DNA from: Spongisporangium articulatum
Lineage (GTDB): Bacteria; Actinomycetota; Actinomycetes; Actinomycetales; Kineosporiaceae
Assembly (NCBI RefSeq): GCF_044465595.1
Contig: NZ_JBITLV010000006.1
Location: forward strand, 335,058 to 399,057
Direction of reading: 5' to 3'
DNA length: 64,000 nt
Positions 51,191 through 59,276 of this stretch are shown here, piece after piece; position 1 is the first letter of the stretch, and every line of letters starts with the position of its first letter. The position numbers and the translations under genes are program-made. Under the pieces are notes generated by a model. The model searched no databases, was not told the DNA's origin, and was given only the letters and a program-made list of their open reading frames with translations.

Positions 51191-51247
51191 TGGCGGGCCC
51201 GCACGACCTGGTCGACGTCCTGCTGGTCGAGCAGAACGACCTCCGCC

Positions 51248-51610
51248 TCACGAACCGGAACCGGCGTCCTGGAGCACTTCCTGGACCGCCTGCTGGAGGA
51301 TGGCGCGTTCCAGCGGGGGCAGCGAAGCCCGGCCCTCGAGGAAGTCGGCGAGTTCGCCGATCGAGGTGTTGCCGCCGCACTCGACGTAGGCGACCCAGAG
51401 GTCCTCGACGGCCGGCTCGGGACCGCCTCGGGACAACGGGCGCAGCAAGCGGGCTCGGTTGTGGCCCTTGAGTTCGGCCGCCTCGAACGCGACGGCCTCG
51501 CTCCACTTGCCGGCCCGGACGGCCCGACGTGACAACTCCGAGGCGCGCTCGCGAGCGGCCTGGGCGCGTTGACCCTCCGCCGCCCACTCGCCCGTCGACG
51601 GGTCATCCAT
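51248..51610 (-). CDS. Hypothetical actinobacterial helical protein
   Basis: 120 aa from ATG 51610, preceded by AGGTAGGGG. Residues 10-50 are basic helical (QRAQAARERASELSRRAVRAG); residues 60-115 include VEDLWVAYVECGGNTSIGELADFLEGRA and a final helix. I do not recognise a family. It sits between the CBS gene (convergent) and the PadR-linked membrane genes. An inverted repeat CCTGATC-N12-GATCAGG (51624-51649) overlaps its promoter. Confidence 0.65.
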   Translation of the reverse strand: MDDPSTGEWAAEGQRAQAARERASELSRRAVRAGKWSEAVAFEAAELKGHNRARLLRPLSRGGPEPAVEDLWVAYVECGGNTSIGELADFLEGRASLPPLERAILQQAVQEVLQDAGSGS

Positions 51611-51623
51611 GTGCAGGCCCCTA

Positions 51624-51649
51624 CCTGATCCTGGTGGTGCAAGATCAGG
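51624..51649. promoter_or_regulatory. Inverted repeat upstream of the helical protein gene
   Basis: CCTGATC and GATCAGG are perfect 7-bp arms with a 12-base spacer, 14-39 bases before the start codon. The rest of the 223-base gap 51611-51833 shows no gene. Confidence 0.4.
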
Positions 51650-51805
51650 ATAGGACGGACCGGGCGCACACGAACGGCACGCCACGGGGGGATTTTCGTC
51701 GAGAACGGCCTGGGGGCCTTCCGATCGCCGGTCGCTCACCCGGCTCCTACCCGCCCCGGCCACCCTCAGACATCGCGGCGGCGCCTCACATTTACTCCTT
51801 GCCGC

Positions 51806-51825
51806 GTACTACGCGTTGTGTACTA
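51806..51825 (+). promoter_or_regulatory. Candidate PadR operator upstream of the first membrane gene
   Basis: GTACTACGCGTTGTGTACTA; its core CGCGTTG[TC]GTAC[TC]A recurs on the opposite strand before padR (53897-53916). It lies 8-28 bases before the ATG at 51834, overlapping a TATAGG box. Confidence 0.55.
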
Positions 51826-51833
51826 TAGGCACT

Positions 51834-52832
51834 ATGAACCTGGACGAGCGAACGAGGTCGGCGGCCCTGGGCGTGATCATCCGGAACCTGGCCTTCGCCC
51901 TGCTGTTCTGGCTGACGCTCGAGGCCACCAAGGGCATCGGGGCCGTCTACGCGCACGAGCCGTGGCAGGACGACCCGTACGACGCGGGCGTGTCGTTCAT
52001 GCTGACGGCCGTCCCGTTCCTCACCGGTCTCTGCCTCCTGCGCCTCACCCTCTTCACCGGCCCCGTGCCACCCCGACGCGCCCTCGACGTGCTGCGGACG
52101 CTGCGCATCCAGGCCGTCCTCATCGCGGGGACCCTGCTGCTCGAATGGTCGGCCGTGGCCGTCGGCGCCCACCGTGCGTCCTGGGATGTCGGGACGCGCC
52201 TGCTGATCGGCCTGCTCGCCGGTCTTTCCGTGACCACCGGCGCCGCCCTCGTCGACCTGAGCCGCGCGGTCCGCCGGCTCCGGGCCTGCCCCGACCATCG
52301 CACGGGCCCCGACTGGGTCACCGACCTGGTCGTCGTAGGACGTGGATTCTCCCGACACGCAGGGATTCTCGCGAGCCCGCTGGCGCGGAGCGTCGACACC
52401 CTCGAAGCGCTGGTGGCCCGCCCGCTGCACAGGCACCCGGTCGTCACGGCCGGCTGGCTCGCCGCCCTGGGCGGCCTGGTGATCGGGGTGCCGCAGATCG
52501 TGCTCGAGCGGTATGGGCCGGAGCTGGCGCTGCTCTTCGTCGTGATCAACGCGGCCAGCCTGTTCACACTCTTCGTCGTCGTCGGCTTCCTGCTCCAGGC
52601 GGTGCCGACCAGCGGCCGGGTCCGGGCGCTGCCGGCGGCCGCGGTCACCGCCTGCATCGCCCTGCCCGGCGCGGCGACGTTCCGGGACGCGCTGTGGGCG
52701 GTCACCGGCGTCGACGGCGGCGCCGCGACCGTGGACACGCTCTGGACGACGTGCGCCGCGGCCGCCGCCGTGGGCGGCGCCCTGGGTCTCGTGTTCGCCG
52801 CGGGCGCCTCAGCGGTGCATCGGCACCGTTGA
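51834..52832 (+). CDS. Polytopic membrane protein, possibly under PadR control
   Basis: 332 aa from ATG 51834. About eight membrane segments: LAFALLFWLTLEA, FMLTAVPFLTGLCLL, AVLIAGTLLLEW, LLIGLLAGLSVTT, GWLAALGGLVIGV, ALLFVVINAASLFTLFVVVGFLL, and two near the end. No family recognised. Convergent with, and overlapping by 24 bases, the membrane gene of the padR pair. Both share a promoter motif. Confidence 0.75.
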   Translation: MNLDERTRSAALGVIIRNLAFALLFWLTLEATKGIGAVYAHEPWQDDPYDAGVSFMLTAVPFLTGLCLLRLTLFTGPVPPRRALDVLRTLRIQAVLIAGTLLLEWSAVAVGAHRASWDVGTRLLIGLLAGLSVTTGAALVDLSRAVRRLRACPDHRTGPDWVTDLVVVGRGFSRHAGILASPLARSVDTLEALVARPLHRHPVVTAGWLAALGGLVIGVPQIVLERYGPELALLFVVINAASLFTLFVVVGFLLQAVPTSGRVRALPAAAVTACIALPGAATFRDALWAVTGVDGGAATVDTLWTTCAAAAAVGGALGLVFAAGASAVHRHR

Positions 52833-53579
52833 GGTGTCGTGCAGGTCGACGGCCAGGGCGGCGGACAGGGCCAGCAGCACCAGGCCGGGCACCACCGTCG
52901 AGGCGGCGGTCAGCACGGCCCCGGCGAGGAGTGCACCGGCGGCCAGCACGGTCAGACCGACCCGCAGGCGCGCGGAGGAGGCCGGGACGCACGTCTCGGG
53001 CGACGTCCCGGCCAGGGTCCGGCAGGACTGGAAGGCGGCGGCGGCCAACGACATCCACCACAGGACGACCAGCAGCCGCGGCGGCACGCCGCTGGCGGGA
53101 AGAACTCCGTTGGCGCACGCGACCACGACCCCGGCGACGAAGACCGGCGCGATCAGTCGCCGCACCCCGGCCGACCCGATCCGGACCAGCACCCGCACGT
53201 CCCGGGGGCGCGGCAGGATCACCACCGTCCCGACGCCGAGCAGGGCCGTGGCGAGCCCGATGACCGGGGCGGCGGCGCCGCGCCGCGGCACCGCCGGGTC
53301 GAGTTCCTGGACGCAGGCGACGAGGTACCCGCACAGGAGGGCCAGCCCGGTCGCCGAGAGGTGGACGCGCAGCCGCCGCTGGGCCGCAGAGGCGGCCGGC
53401 CAGACGGCGGGATGCAGCCAGATCGACAGCGAGCGCAGCACGTCGGGGACGGCGTGCCAGCCGTCGGTCCGGGCCTCGGCGAGCAGGTCGGCCCCGAACC
53501 GGTCCCGGAACGGGCGCGGGTGGAGCCCTACGGCGAGCCGTACCGCGACCGCGGCCCCGGGGTGACCCTGGTCGTTCAT
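52809..53579 (-). CDS. Membrane protein co-translated with PadR regulator
   Basis: 256 aa. An amphipathic N-terminus (RLAVGLHPRPFRDRFGADLLAEARTDGWHAVPDVLRSLSIWL) resembles the soluble leader of the membrane proteins that follow PadR regulators. Six to seven membrane segments follow. ATG overlaps the padR stop (ATGA). Related two-gene PadR/membrane units are common in actinobacteria and often act in drug or envelope stress, but the function is not established. Confidence 0.8.
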   Translation of the reverse strand: MNDQGHPGAAVAVRLAVGLHPRPFRDRFGADLLAEARTDGWHAVPDVLRSLSIWLHPAVWPAASAAQRRLRVHLSATGLALLCGYLVACVQELDPAVPRRGAAAPVIGLATALLGVGTVVILPRPRDVRVLVRIGSAGVRRLIAPVFVAGVVVACANGVLPASGVPPRLLVVLWWMSLAAAAFQSCRTLAGTSPETCVPASSARLRVGLTVLAAGALLAGAVLTAASTVVPGLVLLALSAALAVDLHDTSTVPMHR

Positions 53580-53875
53580 ACCGGGCCCAGTTTGAGCCGC
53601 CGCAGACCGGTGGCCGCCAGCTTGGCCATCCCCTCCAGCTGCACCTGCAGCTCGGTGCGGCCCGCGGGGGTGAGACGGAAGGGCCGTTGCCGGCCCTGCT
53701 CCTCCAGCGCCTCGACCAGCTGCTTGGCCTCAAGGCGGGTCAGGGCGCCGTACAGACTTCCGGCCCCGAGCCTTTCACCGGTCAACTCCTCGATCGCCGC
53801 GTTGATCGCATACCCGTGCAGGGGCCCGGCCGCCAGGGCGTAGAGGACGAGCGTCTGCGCGTCGTTGACCTGCAT
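53576..53875 (-). CDS. PadR family transcriptional regulator
   Basis: 99 aa, the minimal PadR size. LVLYALAAGPLHGYAINAAIEELTGERLGAGSLYGALTRLEAKQLVEAL is the PadR winged helix, with the wing in RQRPFRLTPAGR. It binds DNA as a dimer and is released by small ligands. Start ATG with CTCGAG direct repeats upstream. It follows dedA by 37 bases and is probably autoregulated through the 53897-53916 motif. Confidence 0.94.
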   Translation of the reverse strand: MQVNDAQTLVLYALAAGPLHGYAINAAIEELTGERLGAGSLYGALTRLEAKQLVEALEEQGRQRPFRLTPAGRTELQVQLEGMAKLAATGLRRLKLGPV

Positions 53876-53896
53876 GCCTCGAGCCTACTCGAGAGG

Positions 53897-53916
53897 TGGT
53901 ACGCAACGCGGACTAG
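53897..53916 (-). promoter_or_regulatory. Candidate PadR operator upstream of padR
   Basis: On the minus strand TAGTCCGCGTTGCGTACCA. The core CGCGTTG[TC]GTAC[TC]A matches the element before the divergently placed membrane gene at 51806-51825. It overlaps the last codons of dedA. Confidence 0.55.
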
Positions 53917-54527
53917 TTGGCCACCCGGGTCCGGCGCCACCGCACGAGCAGCCAGATGGCCGCTCCCGCGACGACCGCCCCGACGGCCAGCGAGACATGG
54001 CCCATCAGCGCCACGGCCCTCGTCAGCGAGGCGCCCGCCGAGTAGCCGAGGAGACCGACCGCGACCGACCAGCTGACGCCGCCGAGGACGTTGAACGTCA
54101 GGAAGGTCCGGTAGGGCATCCCGACCGTTCCGGCCGCCGCGGGCACCATCGCGCGCAGCACCGCCGTCCACCGTCCGGCGAACACGGCCCACCCACCCCG
54201 CCGGGTCGCCAGGGTGACCACCTTCTCCCAGGTCTCGCGCGGCACCCGCCGTCCGAGCCGGCCGGCCAGCAACCGCGGCCCGAACCGGTCCCCCACGGCA
54301 AAGCCCACCGAGTCCCCGACGACCGCCGCCACCGCGGCCGTCACGATGACCACGGCCAGGTGCACCCGACCGGTGCCGGCCAGAGCGGCCCCGACCAGGA
54401 GAGCGGCCTCGCCGGGCAGGACGAAACCCACGAACAGCGCGGACTCGGCGAAGACCAGGGCCCCGATGACGGCGTAGACCGGCCAGCCCGACAGGGCCGT
54501 CACCCAGGCGATCACGAGGGATGTCAT
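53913..54527 (-). CDS. DedA family membrane protein
   Basis: 204 aa. FVGFVLPGEAALLVGAALAG matches the re-entrant loop with the conserved Pro-Gly-Glu, and GDSVGFAVGDRFG, FAGRWTAVLRAMVPAAAGTVGMPYRTFLTFN follow. DedA proteins are undecaprenyl phosphate flippases or related transporters that recycle carriers for glycan assembly. Overlap with the GT-C gene (ATGA) suggests shared function with the surrounding glycosyltransferases. Confidence 0.93.
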   Translation of the reverse strand: MTSLVIAWVTALSGWPVYAVIGALVFAESALFVGFVLPGEAALLVGAALAGTGRVHLAVVIVTAAVAAVVGDSVGFAVGDRFGPRLLAGRLGRRVPRETWEKVVTLATRRGGWAVFAGRWTAVLRAMVPAAAGTVGMPYRTFLTFNVLGGVSWSVAVGLLGYSAGASLTRAVALMGHVSLAVGAVVAGAAIWLLVRWRRTRVAN

Positions 54528-56104
54528 GGCGACCGTACGAGCGAGGAACCGGCCGGGGTGTACACCTGCCAGACGCCGGCGTGCCCGGGGACGGAGACGT
54601 CCCGGCGGAGCCAGTGACGCAGGTGCGCGGCCGGGACCTGACCCGGCTGGACGACGGCCACCGCCGGTTCGTGTCGCGCGGCCGCCAGCAGTCCGGCCGA
54701 GGTGATCGACGCATCGTGACCACCGACGTTGCGCGACGAGCAGCCGGTCGCGAAGGCGATCTGCGGCGAGCGGGTCCCGCTCACGATGCACGGCGACCGC
54801 AGACCGTCGGCGCCCAGGATCCGGCCCAGGTCCGTGTAGGCCTGGGCGCTGTGGGCCGAGGAGTGCACCTCGGCGGCGAAGACCCGCTGCTGGGCGACGA
54901 TCTGGGCGCCGGCGAGCGCGGCGACGAGGACGATCCCGGCCGCCGGGGCCGCCCGCCGGACACTCGGCCCGCGCCAGGCCAGCGGGGCGAGCAGGGTGAG
55001 CATCGCCGTCCCCACCGCCGGCGACAGCAGCGCGAGGGCCGGGAGCAGGAACCGCGGCGCCGAGTAGCCGATGAGGAGCAGGTAGGGCACCCCGACGGCC
55101 GTGCCGGTGACCAGGGCGACGAACGCCCCGGCCGGGACCCGCTCGTGCAGCACGACCCGGACGAGGACGAGCACCAGCACCGTCGCCGGGATCAGCAGCA
55201 GCCAGACGGTGTCGAACGGTGCGTCGGCGGGCGGGGTGCACGGCCGGCACAGGAGCGGGCCGTCGAGGGTCCTCAGGTGCTGGGTGAAGACCTGGGGCGC
55301 CCAACCGAGGCCACCCTGGATGGCGCTGCCCTGCCGCAGCCGCTCAGCAACCCCACCGAAGCGCGCCTCGGCTTCCACCACCCACGGGATCGCCCCGAGG
55401 GCGGCCCCCGCGATCGTGAGGCCGACCAGGGGCAGGTCACGGCGCCACGGCCGGACCAGCACGGCGCAGAGGAGGAGCCCCAGCGCCACGTACGCCGCGT
55501 CGGTCGGCCGCATCAGCGCGGCCACGGCCAGCCCGGTGGGCAGCGCCACGAGACCGAGCAGGTCACGGCGGTTCCCGGTCAGCCGCATGAACCCACCGAC
55601 GGCGGCCAACGCACCGAACGCGACCCACAGGTTGGGCATCAACTGCGCCCCGTAGAACCGGGTCACCCACAGACTGCCGAACGCGCTCGCCGAGAACACC
55701 ACGGCGGGAACGGGAATGACCCGGAACCAGGCACGGAAAGCCAGGTACAGGGCGATCGAGGACAGGACCGTCAGGTAGATCCGCAGCGCGCCGACGTCCG
55801 TGGTGGCCTGGGCCAGGGGCGCCGCCAACCACGAGATCCCCCGGGCCCGAGGAGCGCTGAAGAACGCGGCCGGCTCGTGCGGAGTGACCTGGCTGAAGTA
55901 GATGCTCTCGTCCCAGCCGAGACCGACCCGGCGCTCGGCGAGCTGGCTCAGACCGTACGCGAGAGCCACGAGGGCCAGGGCCAGGTCCGCCGCCCAGCGC
56001 CGCCCCCATCCCCGCCGCGAACCGGAACCAGGCCCCGGAGTGACCGTTTCGAGATCACCCGGGACACGCTTCGTCCCGATGTCGACGGGGCTGAGGAGGA
56101 CCAT
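54524..56104 (-). CDS. GT-C type membrane glycosyltransferase (mannosyltransferase-like)
   Basis: 526 aa from ATG 56104, 6 bases after the CACGCT -10; a GTG at 56134 is an alternative. A first TM (ADLALALVALAYGL) is followed by the first-loop motif LGWDESIYFSQ, the D-E type acidic motif of GT-C enzymes. About 10 to 12 TMs, then a soluble C-terminal domain (about 420-526). GT-C enzymes use polyprenyl-phosphate sugars as donors outside the membrane, which fits a nearby polyprenol-phosphate mannose synthase-like gene. It carries its own promoter inside the 3' end of the GT4 gene. Confidence 0.88.
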   Translation of the reverse strand: MVLLSPVDIGTKRVPGDLETVTPGPGSGSRRGWGRRWAADLALALVALAYGLSQLAERRVGLGWDESIYFSQVTPHEPAAFFSAPRARGISWLAAPLAQATTDVGALRIYLTVLSSIALYLAFRAWFRVIPVPAVVFSASAFGSLWVTRFYGAQLMPNLWVAFGALAAVGGFMRLTGNRRDLLGLVALPTGLAVAALMRPTDAAYVALGLLLCAVLVRPWRRDLPLVGLTIAGAALGAIPWVVEAEARFGGVAERLRQGSAIQGGLGWAPQVFTQHLRTLDGPLLCRPCTPPADAPFDTVWLLLIPATVLVLVLVRVVLHERVPAGAFVALVTGTAVGVPYLLLIGYSAPRFLLPALALLSPAVGTAMLTLLAPLAWRGPSVRRAAPAAGIVLVAALAGAQIVAQQRVFAAEVHSSAHSAQAYTDLGRILGADGLRSPCIVSGTRSPQIAFATGCSSRNVGGHDASITSAGLLAAARHEPAVAVVQPGQVPAAHLRHWLRRDVSVPGHAGVWQVYTPAGSSLVRSP

Positions 56105-56108
56105 GTTC

Positions 56109-57266
56109 CTAGCGTGAATCGCCTTTACTGACACCCGCCTGACTGTGTGCCGGTCTGGGCGGGATGCCCGCCCCGACCCGGCGGTAGCAGTTCAGGGTGC
56201 GCTCGACCACGCAGGGCCAGGCGAAGTCGGACGGCGGAGCGGCCAGGCTGTGCCGCTGCAACTCCCCGAGCTGACCGGAGGTGATGAGCTGCGCCGCGCC
56301 GGTGACCATCTCGTCATCCGAGCCGACGAGGAGCCCGTCGCGCCCGTGCCGGACGAACTCGCCCACTCCCCCGGACGAGCGGGCGATCACGGGCAGCCCC
56401 GCGCACCGCGCCTCGAGCGCGGCGATCCCGAAGGACTCCTGGTCGGCCGGGGCCAGGTACAGGTCGGCCTCGTGCAGCCGGGCTCGGACCTGAGCCGGCG
56501 TCAGCGCCCCGGCCAGCTCGACCCACGCGGCAGCGCCCGTCCGGTGCAGCTCCGCCGCGAGCCGTGACCGCAATGGCCCGTCGCCGATCACGACGGCCCG
56601 CAAGGGTATGTCGTCGGGCACGATGTCGCGCAGCCGCGCCAGCATCCGGATCAGCGGCAGAGGCCGCTTACGGGCGGCGAGCCGCATGACGCTGACGATC
56701 GTGACCGCCGGGCGCCGGTTCCGGAGTGCCGGGGGCGGCTGCCACCACAGGGTGTCCACCCCGTTGGGCAGGATCTCGACGTCGACCCCCAGGGCGCGGA
56801 GCGGGGCCGCGGCGACATGGCTGACCGCGGTCACCCCGACGGGCCACCGGGTCCAGCCGACGGCCTGGGACCATTCCAGCCCGATCGAGCCCGGCCGGAT
56901 CATCGAGTGCATGGTGACGACGGTGGGCAGTCCCCCGTGCGCGGCGGTCCGGACCGCCCCCCACGCGAGGGGGGACAGGATCGAGGAGTGGGCGTGCAGC
57001 ACGTCGAACCGACCCGGCAGCAGCTCGCGACGGAGGCGGCGCAGCGTGGCCGGGCCCGGTGCGGTCCCGACGAGCGCCGGGAGCCGGCGTACCCCGACGT
57101 CTTCGAGGCCGCTACCGACCGTCCCCGGCCCGCTCCGACCGTTGGTCGTCGTCCAGATCTCCACGTGGTGACCGGCGGCGGCCTGTCGCGCGGCGAGCCC
57201 CTCGACCAGCACCTCGATGCCGCCGACCCGGGGCCGGTAGCAGTCGGTCACGTGCACGATCCTCAT
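56109..57266 (-). CDS. Glycosyltransferase family 4 protein
   Basis: 385 aa. GT-B fold: MRIVHVTDCYRPRVGGIEVLVEGLA (N-terminal acceptor domain), FDVLHAHSSILSPLAWGAV, LPNGVDTLWW, VIGDGPLRSRL, and the donor E-x7-E in ESFGIAALEARCAGLPVIARSSGGVGEFV. Likely adds mannose or glucose to a lipid or glycan in the cytosol. ATGA overlaps the upstream membrane protein. Its last codons contain the promoter of the GT-C gene. Confidence 0.94.
   Translation of the reverse strand: MRIVHVTDCYRPRVGGIEVLVEGLAARQAAAGHHVEIWTTTNGRSGPGTVGSGLEDVGVRRLPALVGTAPGPATLRRLRRELLPGRFDVLHAHSSILSPLAWGAVRTAAHGGLPTVVTMHSMIRPGSIGLEWSQAVGWTRWPVGVTAVSHVAAAPLRALGVDVEILPNGVDTLWWQPPPALRNRRPAVTIVSVMRLAARKRPLPLIRMLARLRDIVPDDIPLRAVVIGDGPLRSRLAAELHRTGAAAWVELAGALTPAQVRARLHEADLYLAPADQESFGIAALEARCAGLPVIARSSGGVGEFVRHGRDGLLVGSDDEMVTGAAQLITSGQLGELQRHSLAAPPSDFAWPCVVERTLNCYRRVGAGIPPRPAHSQAGVSKGDSR
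56111..56142 (-). promoter_or_regulatory. TCAG-repeat promoter of the GT-C/DedA genes
   Basis: TCAG-GCGGGTG-TCAG (CTGA at 56139 and 56128), 11 bases, CACGCT (56111-56116), 6 bases, ATG 56104. It lies inside the final codons of the GT4 gene, so the GT-C gene can be transcribed without it. Confidence 0.65.
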
Positions 57267-58246
57267 GCGGTCGTACCCATCGCGGCCCGGTCGCGCGACC
57301 AGAGCCAGGCCAGGATGCTCACGCCCCCGGCCGGGATCTCCAGAAGGTAGGCGAACGTCCGGAACAGCAGGACGGCGGCACTCGCCGAAGCCGGGTCGGC
57401 GCCGAGCGCGACCAACGCCGAGAGACTGCCCGCCTCGGCCAGACCGGCCCCGGCCGGGGTCAGGGGAACCATCGTGAGGGCGCGTTCGAGCGCGAAGCCG
57501 ACCATCGAGACGCCGAGGGGGGCAGCGACGCCGACCAGCTGCAGGCACAGGCTCCAGAGCACGGCCTGCACGGCCAGCTGACCGAGCATCCCGAGGGTCA
57601 GTTGCCGCCAGCCCCGGGTGATGACCGCCATCGCGTCGCCGCGCAACCACTCAGCCGCCCCGCCCCGACCCGCGGCCAGGACGACGACCACCCCGACGAC
57701 AACCGATCCGAGCACCCCGCCCGCCACGACCGACGCGATCTTGAGACCGGGGACGCTGCTCGTGCCGCGCACGCACACCACGGCCAGGACCAGCACGGGC
57801 AGAAGGAGTTTCGAGGCCACGTTCCAGAGGTTGCTGACCGCGAGGAACGTCATCGATCGCGAACGCGGAAAGTGCCAGGACGAGATCATGCTGAGGTTCA
57901 TCCCGGCCCCGGCCGCGCCCCCGAACGGGACGACATCGCCCACGGCGCTGCCCGCGAGGTTCAGCATGATGGCGCGGCTGCGGGTGAGCCCGGGTAGCGC
58001 CCCCGTCAGCACCCACGAGTGGCACCACACGCTCAACGCCCACAGCGACCCGAGCAAGGCCAGGTCCCGTACCGGCACCGAGGCGAGCAACGCGCGCACC
58101 GCCGTCCACGTCGTCCCGGTCAGGTGCGGGAGGCGGGCTACGAGAAGGACGACGACGAGTGGACCGAGAACGGCCGGCAGGACCCGCCCCATGGACCACG
58201 CCGACGGGACGGGAACGGGGTTCCGGGGGACGGATCCGACCGACAC
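57263..58246 (-). CDS. Lysylphosphatidylglycerol synthase-like TM protein (UPF0104)
   Basis: 327 aa. Eight to nine TMs with GSAVGDVVPFGGAAGAGMNLSMI and PLTPAGAGLAEAGSL, the two conserved Pro-rich motifs of the LPG_synthase_TM (MprF flippase-like, AglD-like) family. These proteins may flip lipid-linked intermediates. It starts with GTG; AAGGAGG lies upstream. A TCAG-type promoter (58289-58320) is placed about 40 bases before it. ATGA to the GT4 gene. Confidence 0.9.
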   Translation of the reverse strand: MSVGSVPRNPVPVPSAWSMGRVLPAVLGPLVVVLLVARLPHLTGTTWTAVRALLASVPVRDLALLGSLWALSVWCHSWVLTGALPGLTRSRAIMLNLAGSAVGDVVPFGGAAGAGMNLSMISSWHFPRSRSMTFLAVSNLWNVASKLLLPVLVLAVVCVRGTSSVPGLKIASVVAGGVLGSVVVGVVVVLAAGRGGAAEWLRGDAMAVITRGWRQLTLGMLGQLAVQAVLWSLCLQLVGVAAPLGVSMVGFALERALTMVPLTPAGAGLAEAGSLSALVALGADPASASAAVLLFRTFAYLLEIPAGGVSILAWLWSRDRAAMGTTA

Positions 58247-58288
58247 CGGTCACCTCCTTCCGAGCCGGTCGGAGGACCGGACGCTCAA

Positions 58289-58320
58289 AGCGTCTGTCAG
58301 ACTTCCTTTCCCGTTCCTGA
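58289..58320 (-). promoter_or_regulatory. TCAG-repeat promoter upstream of the LPG-synthase-like gene
   Basis: TCAG (CTGA at 58317-58320), 7 bases, degenerate half AAAG, 11 bases, hexamer GACGCT (58289-58294). The second half-site is imperfect, the spacing is exact. Transcription would start near 58282, giving a leader of about 36 bases carrying AAGGAGG. A perfect GTCTG-T-CAGAC dyad overlaps (58292-58302). Confidence 0.5.
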
Positions 58321-58373
58321 CCGAACGACGGTCCGACCTTTCCGGTGTCACGGCGCACTGCCACGCTGTGCTC

Positions 58374-59276
58374 ATGCCGTTCACCGTGGTGTCGTTCCAC
58401 GCCCATCCCGACGACGAGGCGTTGCTGACCGGCGGGACGCTGGCCGCGGCCGCCGCGGCCGGTCACCGGGTGGTGCTCGTCGTGGCGACCGACGGGGAGG
58501 CCGGGTTGTCCGAGCCGACGTCCGGCCGACTGGGCGCCGTGCGCGCCGCAGAGCTGCAGCGCTCCGCCGCGGCTCTGTCCGTGGCTCGCGTGGTTCTGCT
58601 CGGCCACTCCGACTCGGGCTTGGACGCCGGGCGCGCGTCCCCCGGCGCCTTCTGCCGACTCCGGCCCGAGGCCGTGGCCCGGGAGCTCGCTGAGATCCTC
58701 CGCGACGAACGCGCCGACGTGCTCACCGTCTACGACTCGAACGGCGGCTACGGGCACCCCGACCACCGGCAGGTCCACGACGCCGGGCTGATCGCGGCCC
58801 GGTGGGCAGGTACCCCGGTCGTCCTCGAAGCCACCGTAGACCGGGATGCGTTCCGGCCCCTCGTGCGGCTGCTGGGATTGCTGCCGTTCCGGGTGGGAGA
58901 CGTGACCCGCCGATCTCTGCTGGCCGCCTACACCCCACGGGACCGGATCACCCACGTCATCGATGTCGGGCCGCAGTTGGAGGCCAAGCTGGACGCGCTG
59001 CGGGCCCACCGCAGCCAGGCCACCGGCGGGCGCGGGCCGCGCACGGTCGCGCTGCTGCTGCGTGCGCCCGGCCCAGTGCGCCGCCGGTTGCTGGGCCGCG
59101 AATGGTTCGTGGAGGTCGGGCGCCCGCCCGGCGCTCCCGTGGGCGACGTCTTCGCGACCCTGCGCGACGGGGCAGCGGGGCCGCCGGGTCTCACCGGGCC
59201 CGCCGCCCGCCGGGGTCGGGCACGGTGGCGAGTTCGGGCGCGGTTGGGTGAGAACCCCATGACACAAGCTCTTTGA
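58374..59276 (+). CDS. PIG-L family deacetylase (LmbE-like)
   Basis: 300 aa. FHAHPDDEALLTGGTLA carries the metal-binding H-x-x-D-D and GYGHPDHRQVH the third ligand and catalytic His. Family members de-N-acetylate GlcNAc in glycolipids, e.g. MshB in mycothiol synthesis. Here the setting points to an N-acetylated sugar of a surface glycolipid, but MshB-like activity cannot be excluded. ATG 58374; CACGCT ends 6 bases upstream, so probably leaderless. The 3' end overlaps the GT2 gene by 86 bases on the other strand. Confidence 0.9.
   Translation: MPFTVVSFHAHPDDEALLTGGTLAAAAAAGHRVVLVVATDGEAGLSEPTSGRLGAVRAAELQRSAAALSVARVVLLGHSDSGLDAGRASPGAFCRLRPEAVARELAEILRDERADVLTVYDSNGGYGHPDHRQVHDAGLIAARWAGTPVVLEATVDRDAFRPLVRLLGLLPFRVGDVTRRSLLAAYTPRDRITHVIDVGPQLEAKLDALRAHRSQATGGRGPRTVALLLRAPGPVRRRLLGREWFVEVGRPPGAPVGDVFATLRDGAAGPPGLTGPAARRGRARWRVRARLGENPMTQAL

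Noticed and set aside
58336..58374. TCAG promoter for the PIG-L gene
   Set aside because: A CACGCT hexamer stands 6 bases before the ATG, but no TCAG halves lie 11 bases further up. It is listed only as a probable leaderless start.
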